DNA of 64,000 bases from assembly GCF_946463545.1 (NCBI RefSeq), contig NZ_OX296583.1, positions 248,001 to 312,000 of the forward strand, given 5' to 3'. The translations under genes and the position numbers were made by a program. The notes under the pieces are model-generated. The model saw only the letters and a program-made list of their open reading frames with translations, did not search any database and was not told the origin of the DNA. Source of the DNA: Methanothermococcus thermolithotrophicus DSM 2095 (GTDB taxonomy: Archaea > AGJL01 > Methanococci > Methanococcales > Methanococcaceae). The first letter of the stretch is position 1. Every line of letters begins with the position of its first letter. Of the stretch, positions 49,189 to 59,252 are shown one piece after another.

Positions 49189-50262
49189 TTACAAACTTCC
49201 AAATATAACTCCTGCGATGGTTGAGAATAATACAACCAATCCTAAATATGTTAGTGATTTTGCTTTACTCATAACTTTTGCTATAGTTAAAACGCTTGGA
49301 ATACTTAAACTTGGACCTGCTAAAAGTAGTGCTAAAGCTGGTCCATTACCCATTCCCAATTCCATTAATGATTTGACGATTGGAACCTCAGTTAATGTGG
49401 AGAAGTACATTAGAGCTCCTATGAACGAAGCTATAAAGTTTGAACTTAAACTATTGCCCCCAACATAATTGGCTATTATGGCTGGTGGTATTAACGCCTT
49501 TAAAATTCCTGCTAACGCCACACCAAATAGCAGTAGTGGAACAACCATCTTCATAAGTGAAAATGTTTCTTTGAACCATAAATTTATTTCATCCTTGGAA
49601 AACCATTTTACAGTAACTATTGCCAATACTGCCGCCAATATTATAGTTATTAGGTGTTTAACTAAGAACCCGCCAATTAAAGATACACTCAATGCAGGAA
49701 TTAACTTAGGTGATGCAGTTATGACAATTAGCATGAGTAACTGTATGGCAAAGAATATTACAGTTTGATAGGTTGGTTTTGTTGAAACGCTACTTTCCTC
49801 CCTTACTCTAAAGTTCCTCTTTTGTTCTTCGTTTTTAAATATAAGTGCCATTCCTAAACCGACCAATATGGAAAGTATTACTGCAGAGGCTGTTCTAAAT
49901 AATCCTATACCCCATCCTAGCAAGGCAGCTGAATAAAAAATTGCCAGAACATTTATTGCAGGTCCTGAGAATAAGAACGTTGTTGCAGGCCCGATACCTG
50001 CCCCCCTCTTATAGATTCCTGCAAACAATGGAAGAATCGTACAAGAACATACTGCCAGTAAACATCCACTTACAGATGCCACTAAGTAGGATATATGTTT
50101 TGGGGTTTTTGGACCAAAGTACTTCAATATGAAGTTTTTATTTATCATTGAAGCTATTCCCCCGGCTATAAGAAATGCTATTATAAGGGCTATAGTCCTG
50201 TTTAGATTCAAATAGTCCACAAGTGTTTGCCAGGCTACATTGAGTAAATACATTGGATCCAT
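49189..50262 (-). CDS. Permease of the DUF318/ArsP (YraQ) family
   Basis: 357 residues with about eight hydrophobic helices. Family hallmarks are the Cys-rich CLLAVCSCTILPLFAGIYKRGAG stretch (CSC pair, about residue 70), FLFSGPAINVLAI and LLAGPSLSIPSVL. Relatives export trivalent organoarsenicals or other soft ligands, and in many archaea pair with a small thioredoxin-like protein, as here. ATG 50262 follows AAGGAGGAAG, which lies inside the end of the zinc-ribbon gene. Confidence 0.9.
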   Translation of the reverse strand: MDPMYLLNVAWQTLVDYLNLNRTIALIIAFLIAGGIASMINKNFILKYFGPKTPKHISYLVASVSGCLLAVCSCTILPLFAGIYKRGAGIGPATTFLFSGPAINVLAIFYSAALLGWGIGLFRTASAVILSILVGLGMALIFKNEEQKRNFRVREESSVSTKPTYQTVIFFAIQLLMLIVITASPKLIPALSVSLIGGFLVKHLITIILAAVLAIVTVKWFSKDEINLWFKETFSLMKMVVPLLLFGVALAGILKALIPPAIIANYVGGNSLSSNFIASFIGALMYFSTLTEVPIVKSLMELGMGNGPALALLLAGPSLSIPSVLTIAKVMSKAKSLTYLGLVVLFSTIAGVIFGSL

Positions 50263-50263
50263 A

Positions 50264-50431
50264 CTACTTCCTCCTTCTTTTACCCTTTAATGAACCTATA
50301 TCATAGGTCATTTTTTCCCCACAAACCGGGCATTCTGGTAAAGGTACTTCTGAAGCCATACACGGACATACATCCACTTCATACCTCGTCCTCTTACCGC
50401 AGCTCGGACATATTAGATTCCATATAATCAT
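50264..50431 (-). CDS. Small zinc-ribbon protein (55 residues)
   Basis: ATG 50431, with GAGGTGTTACA upstream, to TAG 50264-50266. The product has ICPSCGK, VCPCM and PECPVCGEKM: four to six Cys in CxxC pairs that should bind zinc, then a basic tail (KGKRRRK). Too short for most gene finders, but its ribosome site, Cys spacing and 3' end overlapping the permease ribosome site make it convincing. It is first in the zinc ribbon-permease-redoxin run and could be a metal sensor or chaperone for it. Confidence 0.8.
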   Translation of the reverse strand: MIIWNLICPSCGKRTRYEVDVCPCMASEVPLPECPVCGEKMTYDIGSLKGKRRRK

Positions 50432-50634
50432 TGTAACACCTCGATTATTAGTACTGCGTAATATTTAGATGGATATTGTTATATTTATACCTTTCGATAT
50501 ATCAATAAATCTTAATATATTTTAAAAACATTTGAATATATGCATAAATTATATTCAAAATAATAGATAAACCGTTTATAAGTTTTATAAGTTTGTCTTA
50601 AAAATAGTAAAAAATAAATTTTGTTTATATTTAC

Positions 50635-51681
50635 TTATAAATACTTCTTAACAAATAATTCTGCATTTAAAATACTTGCTCCAGCAGCTCCTCTGATTGT
50701 GTTATGCTCAAGTGCAGTATATTTAACAGTAAATATTGGATCTTTTCTTACTCTTCCTACTACGATTGACATTCCATTTCCTGTGTTTCTGTCCAATCTT
50801 GGCTGTGGTCTGTCTGGCTCTTCCCTAACTACAATAGGTTTTGCATAGCTTGGTAAATCGTACTTTTTTAATGGATCAAATTCATCCATGACCTTTTTAA
50901 TATCTTCAGGTTCTACTTCTTCTTTTGTCTTAACAAATATACTTTCAGTGTGGCCATCTATAACTGGAACCCTATTACAGGAAACTCCAATCTTAAATTC
51001 AGCATTTAACAACTGATTGTTTTCAATTCCACCCAATATCTTCAAACTTTCAGATTCCATCTTTTCTTCTTCGCTACTTATGTATGGAATCAGGTTGTCT
51101 AAAATTGCCATTGAAGATACTCCATCATAACCTGCCCCACTGACAGCCTGCATTGTTGTTATGTTAACTAAATCTATTCCAAATTCATCCATAATTGGTT
51201 TTAATGTAATTACTGCACCAATGGTTGAACAATTTGGATTTGTAATTATTGCCCCATCCCAGTTTCTGTTTTCTCTTTGGGTTTCTATTATATTGAAGTG
51301 TTCATTGTTAACTTCAGGAACTACTAACGGAACATCTTCTTCCATTCTCATTGCTGAGGCATTTGAAAAAACAAGTTTTCCAGCTTTTGCAAACTCAGGT
51401 TCCAAAGTTTTTGCAAGACTTGCTGGAAGTGCAGAGAATACTATGTCAACATCTTCAAATACTTCATGGTTTGGATCTGTCGGAACTACCACCATATTTC
51501 CAATTTCTTCTGGAATAGGTTCTGTTTGATACCAGTAGCACGCATCAGAATATTTTTTTCCTGCACTTCTCTGTGATGCTGCTAAAACCTCTAAATCAAA
51601 AATTGGATGGTTTTCAAGCATTTGTATGAATCTCTGACCTACGTTTCCAGTGGCTCCCAAGACACCTACTTTCATTTTCAT
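50635..51681 (-). CDS. asd: Aspartate-semialdehyde dehydrogenase
   Basis: About 348 residues. It reduces aspartyl phosphate to aspartate semialdehyde, the branch point to Lys, Thr, Met and, in methanogens, homocysteine and aromatic amino-acid precursors. NADP motif [14 protein letters not shown] at the N terminus, active Cys in [11 protein letters not shown] (about 155), catalytic His in [13 protein letters not shown] 51681 lies 5 bases after GGTGA; the GTG in that site would add three residues. Its product feeds the DUF39 sulfurtransferase at 16-17.5 kb. Confidence 0.95.
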   Translation of the reverse strand: MKMKVGVLGATGNVGQRFIQMLENHPIFDLEVLAASQRSAGKKYSDACYWYQTEPIPEEIGNMVVVPTDPNHEVFEDVDIVFSALPASLAKTLEPEFAKAGKLVFSNASAMRMEEDVPLVVPEVNNEHFNIIETQRENRNWDGAIITNPNCSTIGAVITLKPIMDEFGIDLVNITTMQAVSGAGYDGVSSMAILDNLIPYISSEEEKMESESLKILGGIENNQLLNAEFKIGVSCNRVPVIDGHTESIFVKTKEEVEPEDIKKVMDEFDPLKKYDLPSYAKPIVVREEPDRPQPRLDRNTGNGMSIVVGRVRKDPIFTVKYTALEHNTIRGAAGASILNAELFVKKYL

Positions 51682-51727
51682 TTTTTTCACCTTTTATGTT
51701 ATGATGGATAATTTTATGATTATTATC

Positions 51728-51784
51728 CCAACCTTAAAAAAGTGTTGGATCGAAATTTTTTAAAGAGTTTCGGTTGGATCCAAA
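51728..51784. repeat. CCAACC-type hairpin between rtcB and asd
   Basis: CCAACCTTAAAAAAGTGTTGGATC is followed by CGAAA...TTTCG and then GGTTGGATCCAAAA. The GGTTGGATCCAAA end is identical to that of the two hairpins at 26923-26951 and 27021-27049, so this is a third, internally enlarged member. Confidence 0.65.
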
Positions 51785-51791
51785 ATATACT

Positions 51792-53234
51792 TTATCCTTT
51801 AACTACTCCCATAGGCTTCATTCTACTGACTTTCAAGGATATTCCTGAGTTATGACATATATCTGCAACTAGTTCAATGCTCTTATATGCCTCTGAGCAC
51901 TCCTCTGCAATTACTCCTTTAGAGTCAGCCATAACGATTATGCCTCTTTTTTCAAGCTGTTCCTTAATTTCATTTCCATTGTACATCTTCAATGCCTTTG
52001 ATCTACTAAGAGCTCTTCCTGCACCATGGGCAGTTGATCCAAAAGTCTCTTCCATGGCAACAGCTGTACCATGCATAAGGTACGAAGCAGTACCCATATC
52101 TCCAGGTATGATTACAGGCTGTCCAATATCTCTATATCTGGATGGCACGTCATCATTTCCTGGACCAAATGCTCTTGTAGCTCCTTTCCTATGAACTACA
52201 ACATTCTTTAGTTTTCCATTAATTAAATGTTTTTCTTTTTTAGCTATATTGTGAGCTACATCGTATATTAAATCCATTTCTAAATCTTCTGCAGAAGTTT
52301 TAAATACTTTTTCAAAACTTTCCCTTACCCAGTGAGTAACAAGCTGCCTATTTGCCCATGCATAGTTTGCTCCGCAGCTCATAGCTTTAAAGTAGTTTAT
52401 ACCTTCCTCTGACTGTATAGGTGCACATGCCAACTGTCTGTCTGGTATCTTTATACCATACTTTTTGGTAGCACTTTCCATGTACCTAATGTAGTCGGCA
52501 CATATCTGATGACCCAATCCCCTTGAACCTGTGTGAATCATAACTAAAACTTGTCCTTCTTCAACTCCAAAGACTTTTGCGGTTTCTTCATCGAAAACTT
52601 TGTCAACATACTGTATTTCTAAAAAGTGGTTTCCACTTCCCAAAGAGCCCAGTTGTGGAAGTCCTCTCTTTTTGGCACTATCTGAAACAAGTGATGCATC
52701 TGCATCTTTCATGCATCCTCTCTCTTCAATGTGTTCTAAATCCTCATCCCATCCATAACCTTCATCTATTGCCCACTTTACCCCTTCTTCTAAAACATCG
52801 TCTATTTCATTTTTAGTTATTCTTATCTTTCCCTTACTACCCAATCCAGAAGGAACGTTTTTGAACATTTCATTTACGAGCTCTTTTAATTTTGGTTTAA
52901 CGTCATCCTTTGTTAAGTTGGTTCTAACTAACCTTACCCCACAGTTGATGTCAAATCCAACCCCTCCAGGGCTTATTATTCCGTCTCTTTCATCAAATGC
53001 TGCCACTCCACCAATACAGAATCCATACCCATAGTGACAGTCTGGCATTGCAAGAGAGTACTTTTGTATTCCAGGAAGACATGCCACATTGGCTATTTGC
53101 TCAAAAACTCCTTCCTCTAAGTTTTCAAATAATTCATCATTTAAATAAACCCTTCCAGGAACTTTCATCTCGTTTTTATAGTCCTTAGGTAGTTCCCACA
53201 GGTTGTCCTTTACTTTTGTTAGTTTTTCCTTCAT
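51792..53234 (-). CDS. rtcB: RNA-splicing ligase RtcB
   Basis: About 480 residues. It joins tRNA halves after intron removal, using GTP and Mn2+. Metal ligands occur in [14 protein letters not shown] (Cys/Asp), [10 protein letters not shown] and [11 protein letters not shown]; the guanylylated His is in the [26 protein letters not shown] region (HGAGRALSR). No intein is present, although some relatives have one. ATG 53234 follows GGTGAGACT; the frame to 53249 has no site. Confidence 0.95.
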   Translation of the reverse strand: MKEKLTKVKDNLWELPKDYKNEMKVPGRVYLNDELFENLEEGVFEQIANVACLPGIQKYSLAMPDCHYGYGFCIGGVAAFDERDGIISPGGVGFDINCGVRLVRTNLTKDDVKPKLKELVNEMFKNVPSGLGSKGKIRITKNEIDDVLEEGVKWAIDEGYGWDEDLEHIEERGCMKDADASLVSDSAKKRGLPQLGSLGSGNHFLEIQYVDKVFDEETAKVFGVEEGQVLVMIHTGSRGLGHQICADYIRYMESATKKYGIKIPDRQLACAPIQSEEGINYFKAMSCGANYAWANRQLVTHWVRESFEKVFKTSAEDLEMDLIYDVAHNIAKKEKHLINGKLKNVVVHRKGATRAFGPGNDDVPSRYRDIGQPVIIPGDMGTASYLMHGTAVAMEETFGSTAHGAGRALSRSKALKMYNGNEIKEQLEKRGIIVMADSKGVIAEECSEAYKSIELVADICHNSGISLKVSRMKPMGVVKG

Positions 53235-53259
53235 AGTCTCACCACACATAATATAGTCG

Positions 53260-53300
53260 TTTCACGAAGTGATTGCAAGTTTCACGTCAAGTGATTGCAA
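53260..53300. repeat. Two tandem 19-21-bp repeats upstream of rtcB
   Basis: TTTCACGAAGTGATTGCAA (53260-53278) is followed by TTTCACGTCAAGTGATTGCAA (53280-53300). Each contains a small TCAC...GTGA inverted pair. They lie 26-66 bases before the rtcB start and could be promoter-proximal regulatory repeats or remnants of the palindromic family. The rest of the 220-base gap to the DUF371 gene is plain AT-rich sequence. Confidence 0.7.
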
Positions 53301-53457
53301 CAATGTTTTTAAAAATTGAAATGCTTATGTATTAAGCTTATTTAATATCTATGTAAATATTGTGAAACAACCTAAAACCGCATCTAAAGTATCCTATTAT
53401 GTAATATACATTATATATTTTATATAATAATCTAACTGTATCATGTACGGTGAGAAT

Positions 53458-53925
53458 ATGGACAATAATATATCTAATAAATATGATGTTAATAATGATA
53501 ACGGTGACAGAGATAACTACTGCATTACAATATACGCAAAAGGACATCCAAATGTACAATCCACACATAAAACTACTTTAGAAATAACTAAAGAAGACTA
53601 TTTAACCCCTACTGGCGATTGCATAATTGGAATCTGTGCAGATAAATCCATGATAGATTTTTCAGAAGAATTTAAGAATGAGCTCAGAAAAAGTGATAAA
53701 ATTATTGTGGAAATCATCGTAGGGGATTTAAAAGAAACCATAATAGGAAAAGGACATAAGGATTTAATTTTAAACCATCCAACCGATATAGTTATTAGGA
53801 AGAGCAATTTTATTTGTCCAAGAACTTTGATGATTGAAGCGGATAAAAGTGCAAAAGATTTAAACCGCGAAATTGTTGAGAGATTGAAAAATGGGGATGA
53901 GTTAATTTTTAGGATACAATTATAA
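53458..53925 (+). CDS. DUF371 family protein
   Basis: About 155 residues. The conserved block YAKGHPNVQSTHKTTLEITK followed by DYLTPTGDCIIGICADKSM is the DUF371 signature; function is unknown, although the family is widespread in archaea. A short Asn/Asp-rich N-terminal tail precedes it. ATG 53458 follows GGTGAGAAT. It is convergent with aroD, their stops nearly touching. Confidence 0.85.
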   Translation: MDNNISNKYDVNNDNGDRDNYCITIYAKGHPNVQSTHKTTLEITKEDYLTPTGDCIIGICADKSMIDFSEEFKNELRKSDKIIVEIIVGDLKETIIGKGHKDLILNHPTDIVIRKSNFICPRTLMIEADKSAKDLNREIVERLKNGDELIFRIQL

Positions 53926-53926
53926 T

Positions 53927-54583
53927 TTACTCCAAGAGCTCCCATATCTTCTTCAACTTAACAACATCAACCTGTCCAGGAGCAGAAGCTCTTCCTTCCA
54001 TAGCTGCAAAGGTCAGAATAGAACCAAACTGAGTTCCTAAAATTCTCGTTAATTTACCTTCTTCGCCCATAGCTATTCCGATAATCCTATTTTTGTACTG
54101 GTCGATTACATTTAAAACCTTTAAAACATCGTTTTTTGAGTTGGCCATTACTGCAAATTTGGCAATATCACCAATTTCAAGTTCCTTTTCAGCAATTTCA
54201 ACCAGTTCATCATAATCTGGTGTTTTTTCGAAATCATGATATGAAACTATAATCTTAGTTTTTGAACCTATTTCATCCCTGTATTCTACCAATTCTTTGT
54301 TTCTTTTTTCGTTTAGCTCAATATCAATATATTTTGCATTGGACTCTATGGCTTTTTTGTAGAGCTCAATTCTTTTATCATCCTCTTTATTCCAGAATCC
54401 ACCTTCCCAGTCTGCCCTAATTGTAACTATACAAGGATAATTTGACATTTTAACAATATCTTCCTCTTCTACTTTTTCAAGCATATCTACTCTAAATTCC
54501 ACAATATCTGCAACCTTTAAAGCATTTTCTGCATTTTTCAAAGCATCGGTTATGTTTTTGTCAATTACCGGAATACAGATCAT
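53927..54583 (-). CDS. aroD: 3-dehydroquinate dehydratase, type I
   Basis: 218 residues. It makes 3-dehydroshikimate by Schiff-base chemistry. [33 protein letters not shown] (catalytic His) and [11 protein letters not shown] (Schiff-base Lys) are seen in order. The start ATG overlaps the stop of the upstream membrane-protein gene (ATGA), so the two are translationally coupled. Confidence 0.94.
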   Translation of the reverse strand: MICIPVIDKNITDALKNAENALKVADIVEFRVDMLEKVEEEDIVKMSNYPCIVTIRADWEGGFWNKEDDKRIELYKKAIESNAKYIDIELNEKRNKELVEYRDEIGSKTKIIVSYHDFEKTPDYDELVEIAEKELEIGDIAKFAVMANSKNDVLKVLNVIDQYKNRIIGIAMGEEGKLTRILGTQFGSILTFAAMEGRASAPGQVDVVKLKKIWELLE

Positions 54584-55263
54584 TGTTTCACTTCTTTATT
54601 TGTAATTAATATATTTTCTAAATCATTTAATTTAAAAATGTAATCAATATATTTATTTTTATCAAAGAACATATATTTTGGAATATTATTTATTAATACT
54701 ACTTTTTTATGTTCTTTGTCCAATATTTTGATTTGATTATAATTGTAGAATCTACCCCCTATATTAACTCCATTACTGTAAAATGTTATTTTAATTGGCA
54801 CTATTTGAAGCATTGATATACTAAAAGCCCACCATATAATAAAATTATATAAATATTGTGGAATAAATGAAATAATTTCATTTTGCAAATAAATCAAAGC
54901 ATATATGTCAATGAAAATTAAAACCCATAATAAATACCATTTTAATGGATAAAACAACCATTTTTCCTTTAAAAATTTTCCTTTATCAATATTATTTTCT
55001 GATAGTATATTAATATCATATTTTTTTAAGATTTTAAATAGGTTATCCAATATAAAATTTGAAATTAACATTACAATTATAATTAATATTATAACTATCC
55101 ACCAATAGCCAATATACACATTTAAAGGAAGATCAAATGTATGAATTATTATGGCTGACATTTTAAGAATTAACCATATTGTGATAATAGATAAAATTGG
55201 ATTTATAAATTTATATTTGTCTAAAAAATATGGTATAAGATAATGGAATAGCCCGCCCCTCAT
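54580..55263 (-). CDS. Hypothetical membrane protein
   Basis: 227 residues, not recognised. Four or so hydrophobic helices (for example [67 protein letters not shown]), then a soluble C-terminal ~75 residues with a beta-rich pattern ([20 protein letters not shown]) resembling a PH-like or YdbT-type segment. ATG 55263 follows GGTGGAAAA. It is strikingly AT-rich compared with aroD, whose start it overlaps. Confidence 0.7.
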   Translation of the reverse strand: MRGGLFHYLIPYFLDKYKFINPILSIITIWLILKMSAIIIHTFDLPLNVYIGYWWIVIILIIIVMLISNFILDNLFKILKKYDINILSENNIDKGKFLKEKWLFYPLKWYLLWVLIFIDIYALIYLQNEIISFIPQYLYNFIIWWAFSISMLQIVPIKITFYSNGVNIGGRFYNYNQIKILDKEHKKVVLINNIPKYMFFDKNKYIDYIFKLNDLENILITNKEVKQ

Positions 55264-55319
55264 TTTTCCACCCTATTAAAATACAATTATTTTAGATATA
55301 TTTTTTATTTTTTCATATT

Positions 55320-57782
55320 TTACACATTATACTCCTTTGTTATAACTTCCCTTATCTTTTTAGCGGTTTTTTCACCAATTCCTTCAACCTTCATTAACTC
55401 ATATTTATTGGCGTTAAATATCTTTTCTATGGATTTAAACTCCAATAACAAACTTTCGGCAAGTGCTGGACCTACTTCAGGAAGACTTTCAACAATGAAC
55501 TTTTGTCTTTCCCTCAAAGACATAGGTCTTTTTCCATACCTTACTGAGACCGCCCTTTTTTCCTTTAACTGTTCCCTTTCTGCTATCTTTATCAAAATAT
55601 TTGCAGTTTCTTTGATGTCCTTTGAAAATAGAACTGGAATACCAAAGTCTAAAATAATGGATAGTATGGTACCTTGAATAACGTTTTGGTGTAATCTATT
55701 AAACTCATTTCCTTCAATGATTAGAATTGGTTTTTCATATTTTTTGAGCTCCGAAAGCTGTTTAAAAAGCCTTTTGTCGATTATGGATTCAGCAAAATCT
55801 TCTGCAATTTTTCTCTCCACTGCAACTCTATCACTTAGTACATAATCCCCAATTTCCAAGGTTTTAAATTCAATGTTTGCTTTATCCACCAAATACCTTC
55901 CAATATGCCTTTCCCTCGTATCTACAATTATTTTTATTTTGTGGTTATCTTTTTCATTTTTCTTTAACAAACTGTCTGAATCCGCTTTTTCAATACCTGT
56001 GCCATAATTTCTTAAATCCAAATATTCTCCTTTAACTCTCCCAGTACCGGTTGTAAGTTGAACGAAATGCTTCGCATTTCGTTGCTCTTCGCTCCTTCGG
56101 AGCTCCGATTGAACAGTTTTTTTAGCATGTTCTTTATATTCCTCTTTCTTCTTTTTATCTTCATTTTTATACCCTAACTGTTCAGCTCGCTTTTCCAGAT
56201 CTTCAGATTTAGTTATTTCATTTACTTCTGAAATAACCTCCTGATGTGTGTCTTGCCATAGCGTCTGTTTTTCTAATCTTCTTTCCTGTTCTCTTTCTTT
56301 AAGCTTCTCATTTAGTATTCTTTGCATATCCTTAAGAATTTTCTTCATATTCTTTTCTTTTGATATCGCAGAACGATAGTAACCTTCGTCCCTACTGTTT
56401 CTTGTTATTAAAATTATGACCTCCCCACCTTCACCTCTCGCAGCTCTTCCCCTCCTTTGGATAAATCTTATCTCCGATGGAACCGGCTCATAGAATATTA
56501 CATAATTTACACTGGATATATCGATACCTTCTTCAGAGACACTCGTTGAAACAAGTACATCAACATTGTTTTTAAACTCTTCAATAGCCTTTACCTGCTC
56601 TTTTTGTGTCATTCCCTTTCCGTCCTTATTCGACTGACCAACAAACATTATAGCATCTATCCCACGATCCTTAAGATTTTTTACAATTTTACATACTGTA
56701 TCCCGATATTGAGCAAAGACTATTACTTTTTCGTTTTCTGTTTTTAGGATTTCCTCCACGATTTCAGCTAATTTATCAAGTTTTGGATGCTCAATATCAA
56801 GTTTCTGTAGACTATTAACCACTTTCAAAATTCTGGCATCGTTTAGGATAGATTTTGCAGATTTTGTATTTTGAGTTTTTAGCCTTTCATAGTAGTTTAA
56901 AAATGTACTTTTTCCCTGAGTTTCAAGTACTTCTATGGCATGTTCTATTTTTAGGGCTTCGGAAGCTATTTTCACCAGTTCATACTTTTTATTGTCATCT
57001 AAAGCCATTATTTTTTTCTGAAGTCCTAAAAGTTCGGTTTTAGTAACATTTATCGAAAATATTATATTATTATCCTTCAATACCCTCAACCTATCCTTTA
57101 AGGCGGATCTCAATAACTTAATATTTTCTTCAAATTCTTCAGGTAAATCGACCCTCTTTGCCCTTAATTTAACCTTGGCAACGTAGGGTTTTACATCGTT
57201 ATCGTCTTCGGTTTTGATTTCAACATGTTCTATACCAAGATTCTCACATACCTCTAAAATTCTATCGATATTTGAACCTGGGGAAGCCGTAAGCCCTAAA
57301 ACATGGGTTTTTTCTTTAAATTTACTTGCTACAAAAGTATAAGAATGGTTTCCAGTTGTATGGTGGGCTTCATCTGCTATTAAAAGAACAAAATCATCAA
57401 TATTAATCCTGCTAGCAATTATATCGTTCTCGACTATCTGGGGAGTGGTGATAAATACCTTACCTTTTTTCCACAAGGCTTCTCTCTTACTTGGGGGCGT
57501 TTTTCCAGTTAAAACCATTATATTGTCTTCACCAATGTTTAAAAACTGGGTCATGCTCCTATAATGTTGTTCAACCAAAGGTCTTGACGGAGCTATAATT
57601 AAAATTTTTCCGTCTTTTTTTGATAGTATGCCTGCAATTGTCAGAGCTGCGATGGCAGTTTTTCCAAGACCGGTTCCTAAAACACATAATGTATTCTTTT
57701 TTAATGCATTTGCAACAACGAGCTGCTGATAAATTCTTGATTCAATTGTATTTGGTTTTATGATGGGATGATCAATATACAT
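55320..57782 (-). CDS. hef: Hef helicase-nuclease (XPF/FANCM-like)
   Basis: 820 residues. It processes stalled or branched replication forks. Helicase part (about 1-500): LGTGLGKTAIAAL (Walker A), IADEAHHTT (DEAH), GLTASPGS, QRRGRAARGEGGEV (motif VI). Nuclease part (about 620-750): VDTRERHIGRYL and VERKIAEDFAESI (ERKxxxD). Two helix-hairpin-helix motifs follow (VGPALAESLLLEF, VEGIGEKTAKKIRE). The linker holds a 17-codon in-frame insertion read from a hairpin element at 56058-56114 (SELRRSEEQRNAKHF). Confidence 0.95.
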   Translation of the reverse strand: MYIDHPIIKPNTIESRIYQQLVVANALKKNTLCVLGTGLGKTAIAALTIAGILSKKDGKILIIAPSRPLVEQHYRSMTQFLNIGEDNIMVLTGKTPPSKREALWKKGKVFITTPQIVENDIIASRINIDDFVLLIADEAHHTTGNHSYTFVASKFKEKTHVLGLTASPGSNIDRILEVCENLGIEHVEIKTEDDNDVKPYVAKVKLRAKRVDLPEEFEENIKLLRSALKDRLRVLKDNNIIFSINVTKTELLGLQKKIMALDDNKKYELVKIASEALKIEHAIEVLETQGKSTFLNYYERLKTQNTKSAKSILNDARILKVVNSLQKLDIEHPKLDKLAEIVEEILKTENEKVIVFAQYRDTVCKIVKNLKDRGIDAIMFVGQSNKDGKGMTQKEQVKAIEEFKNNVDVLVSTSVSEEGIDISSVNYVIFYEPVPSEIRFIQRRGRAARGEGGEVIILITRNSRDEGYYRSAISKEKNMKKILKDMQRILNEKLKEREQERRLEKQTLWQDTHQEVISEVNEITKSEDLEKRAEQLGYKNEDKKKKEEYKEHAKKTVQSELRRSEEQRNAKHFVQLTTGTGRVKGEYLDLRNYGTGIEKADSDSLLKKNEKDNHKIKIIVDTRERHIGRYLVDKANIEFKTLEIGDYVLSDRVAVERKIAEDFAESIIDKRLFKQLSELKKYEKPILIIEGNEFNRLHQNVIQGTILSIILDFGIPVLFSKDIKETANILIKIAEREQLKEKRAVSVRYGKRPMSLRERQKFIVESLPEVGPALAESLLLEFKSIEKIFNANKYELMKVEGIGEKTAKKIREVITKEYNV
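56058..56114. repeat. Hairpin element inserted in frame in hef (copy H)
   Basis: ACGAAATGC-ttc-GCATTTCGT (perfect 9-bp stem, 56062-56082) and GCTCC-ttc-GGAGC (56091-56103) lie between two direct copies of TTGAAC (56058-56063 and 56109-56114). The copies start 51 bases apart, so the insertion adds 17 codons. Removing it would join KKTV directly to QLTTGTG. The left hairpin and following TTGCTC match copy C upstream of thi4. Confidence 0.8.
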
Positions 57783-57927
57783 AAAAACACCTAAAACACC
57801 TTATTGTAAATTCAGCATAATTAAATAAAATAGACTTTAGTGTACGTCATATACAATACATATAATATATTCAAAATTCTATAAATAAATTATAAAAAAG
57901 TTACAACAAAAATAGAATAAATAGGAT

Positions 57928-59226
57928 TTAGCATTGCAAATATTCTTCAATCTTTTCAGCAATTGTATCGTAAATCCACTTTAATTTATCCTCGTCCTTT
58001 TCAAGAAGTGTACTTCTAAATCCATTCAACTCTGAACAGAACGAAGATAGTGGTACAAGACATATTCCAGATGAAGCCAGTAAATAATAAACAAATTTCA
58101 TGTCGTGGTTAACATCTTTGGTAATACCTTCGATAAATCTATTCAATTCCTTATTTTTGATATTTAATTTATTTTTTTCATTCAAATATTCGTTGTTGAA
58201 TACAACACTCATGTAAAAGGCACCACAGGTTTTATTCACGGTTAATCCATCAATAGATTTTAGTCTATTGTATGCTATGTTTGAACCTTTTTCATAGTAT
58301 TTTCTTCTTTCATCAAGATACTTTTCAAATCTTGGATCACCCATAACCTTTGGAATAACCTTTTGAGGAAGTGTCGTAGAACAAACCTCAACCATTTTAA
58401 ATTTGTAAATTCCTTCGACATATTTTTCAAATATAGGATCTTTTTCTGAGTTATAAACTTCGATCCAGCCACATCTTGAACCTGGCCATGGGAACTCCTT
58501 GGATATCCCTTTTAATGAAATTCCGCAAACATCGTCTATAACTTCAGATAGGTAAACGTGTTTTTTCCCATTATAAACCAAGCTGCTGTATATCTCATCG
58601 CACAGGATAAACAAATCGTATTCGTTTGCTATATCTACAATCTCATCAAGTATTTTCTTTGGATAAACTGTACCAGTTGGATTTCCAGGGTTTATAATCA
58701 AAATCCCTGCAATTGATGGGTTATATTTAACTTTATTTCTAAGATCCTCTAAATCAGGATACCAATTGTTATTCTCATCCAATTTGTACATTAGAGGTGG
58801 ACAGCTCGCATACAATCCCTCTGAAGAAGAATGTGTTGGATAGGCAGGTGAGGGACCAATTACCCTTGATTCCTTTTTCAAAAGACCGTAAATTTTTGTA
58901 ATTGCATCACCTAAACCGTTGAAGAATATTATATCTTCGGCAGATATCTGAGCTCCTTTTTTTCTGTTGTTTAATTCTGCTAAAAACTCTCGTGTTTCTA
59001 AAAGTCCCTTAGTTGGACTGTATATATATGAAAAATCATCCATGATAGTTTCAGATATTATTTCCTTTATCCAGTCGGGGACTTTTTCGCCTTTAGCTAT
59101 TGGATCCCCAATATTTTCCCAAATTATATCTATACCATAGGATTCAGTTTTTTTTGCAACTTCTACAATCTCCCTGATTTCGTAAGTTAGTTCGTTAGCC
59201 CCTGAGTGTACAATATCATTTCTCAT
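57928..59226 (-). CDS. PLP-dependent aminotransferase, class I/II
   Basis: About 432 residues. PLP features are IIFFNGLGDAITK, INPGNPTGTVYPKK, LCDEIYSSLVY and the Schiff-base Lys in ISLKGISKEFPWPGSRCGW. It resembles the archaeal aspartate/alanine aminotransferase-like group; the substrate cannot be fixed. ATG 59226 follows AAGGGATATT; ATG 59247 upstream has no site. It is divergent from smc across a 15-bp inverted repeat. Confidence 0.87.
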   Translation of the reverse strand: MRNDIVHSGANELTYEIREIVEVAKKTESYGIDIIWENIGDPIAKGEKVPDWIKEIISETIMDDFSYIYSPTKGLLETREFLAELNNRKKGAQISAEDIIFFNGLGDAITKIYGLLKKESRVIGPSPAYPTHSSSEGLYASCPPLMYKLDENNNWYPDLEDLRNKVKYNPSIAGILIINPGNPTGTVYPKKILDEIVDIANEYDLFILCDEIYSSLVYNGKKHVYLSEVIDDVCGISLKGISKEFPWPGSRCGWIEVYNSEKDPIFEKYVEGIYKFKMVEVCSTTLPQKVIPKVMGDPRFEKYLDERRKYYEKGSNIAYNRLKSIDGLTVNKTCGAFYMSVVFNNEYLNEKNKLNIKNKELNRFIEGITKDVNHDMKFVYYLLASSGICLVPLSSFCSELNGFRSTLLEKDEDKLKWIYDTIAEKIEEYLQC

Positions 59227-59252
59227 AATATCCCTTCTATTATCCATTCTAT

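Noticed and set aside
57783-57927. Possible gene between hef and the aminotransferase
   Set aside because: Only AT-rich spacer with no frame of useful length or ribosome site.
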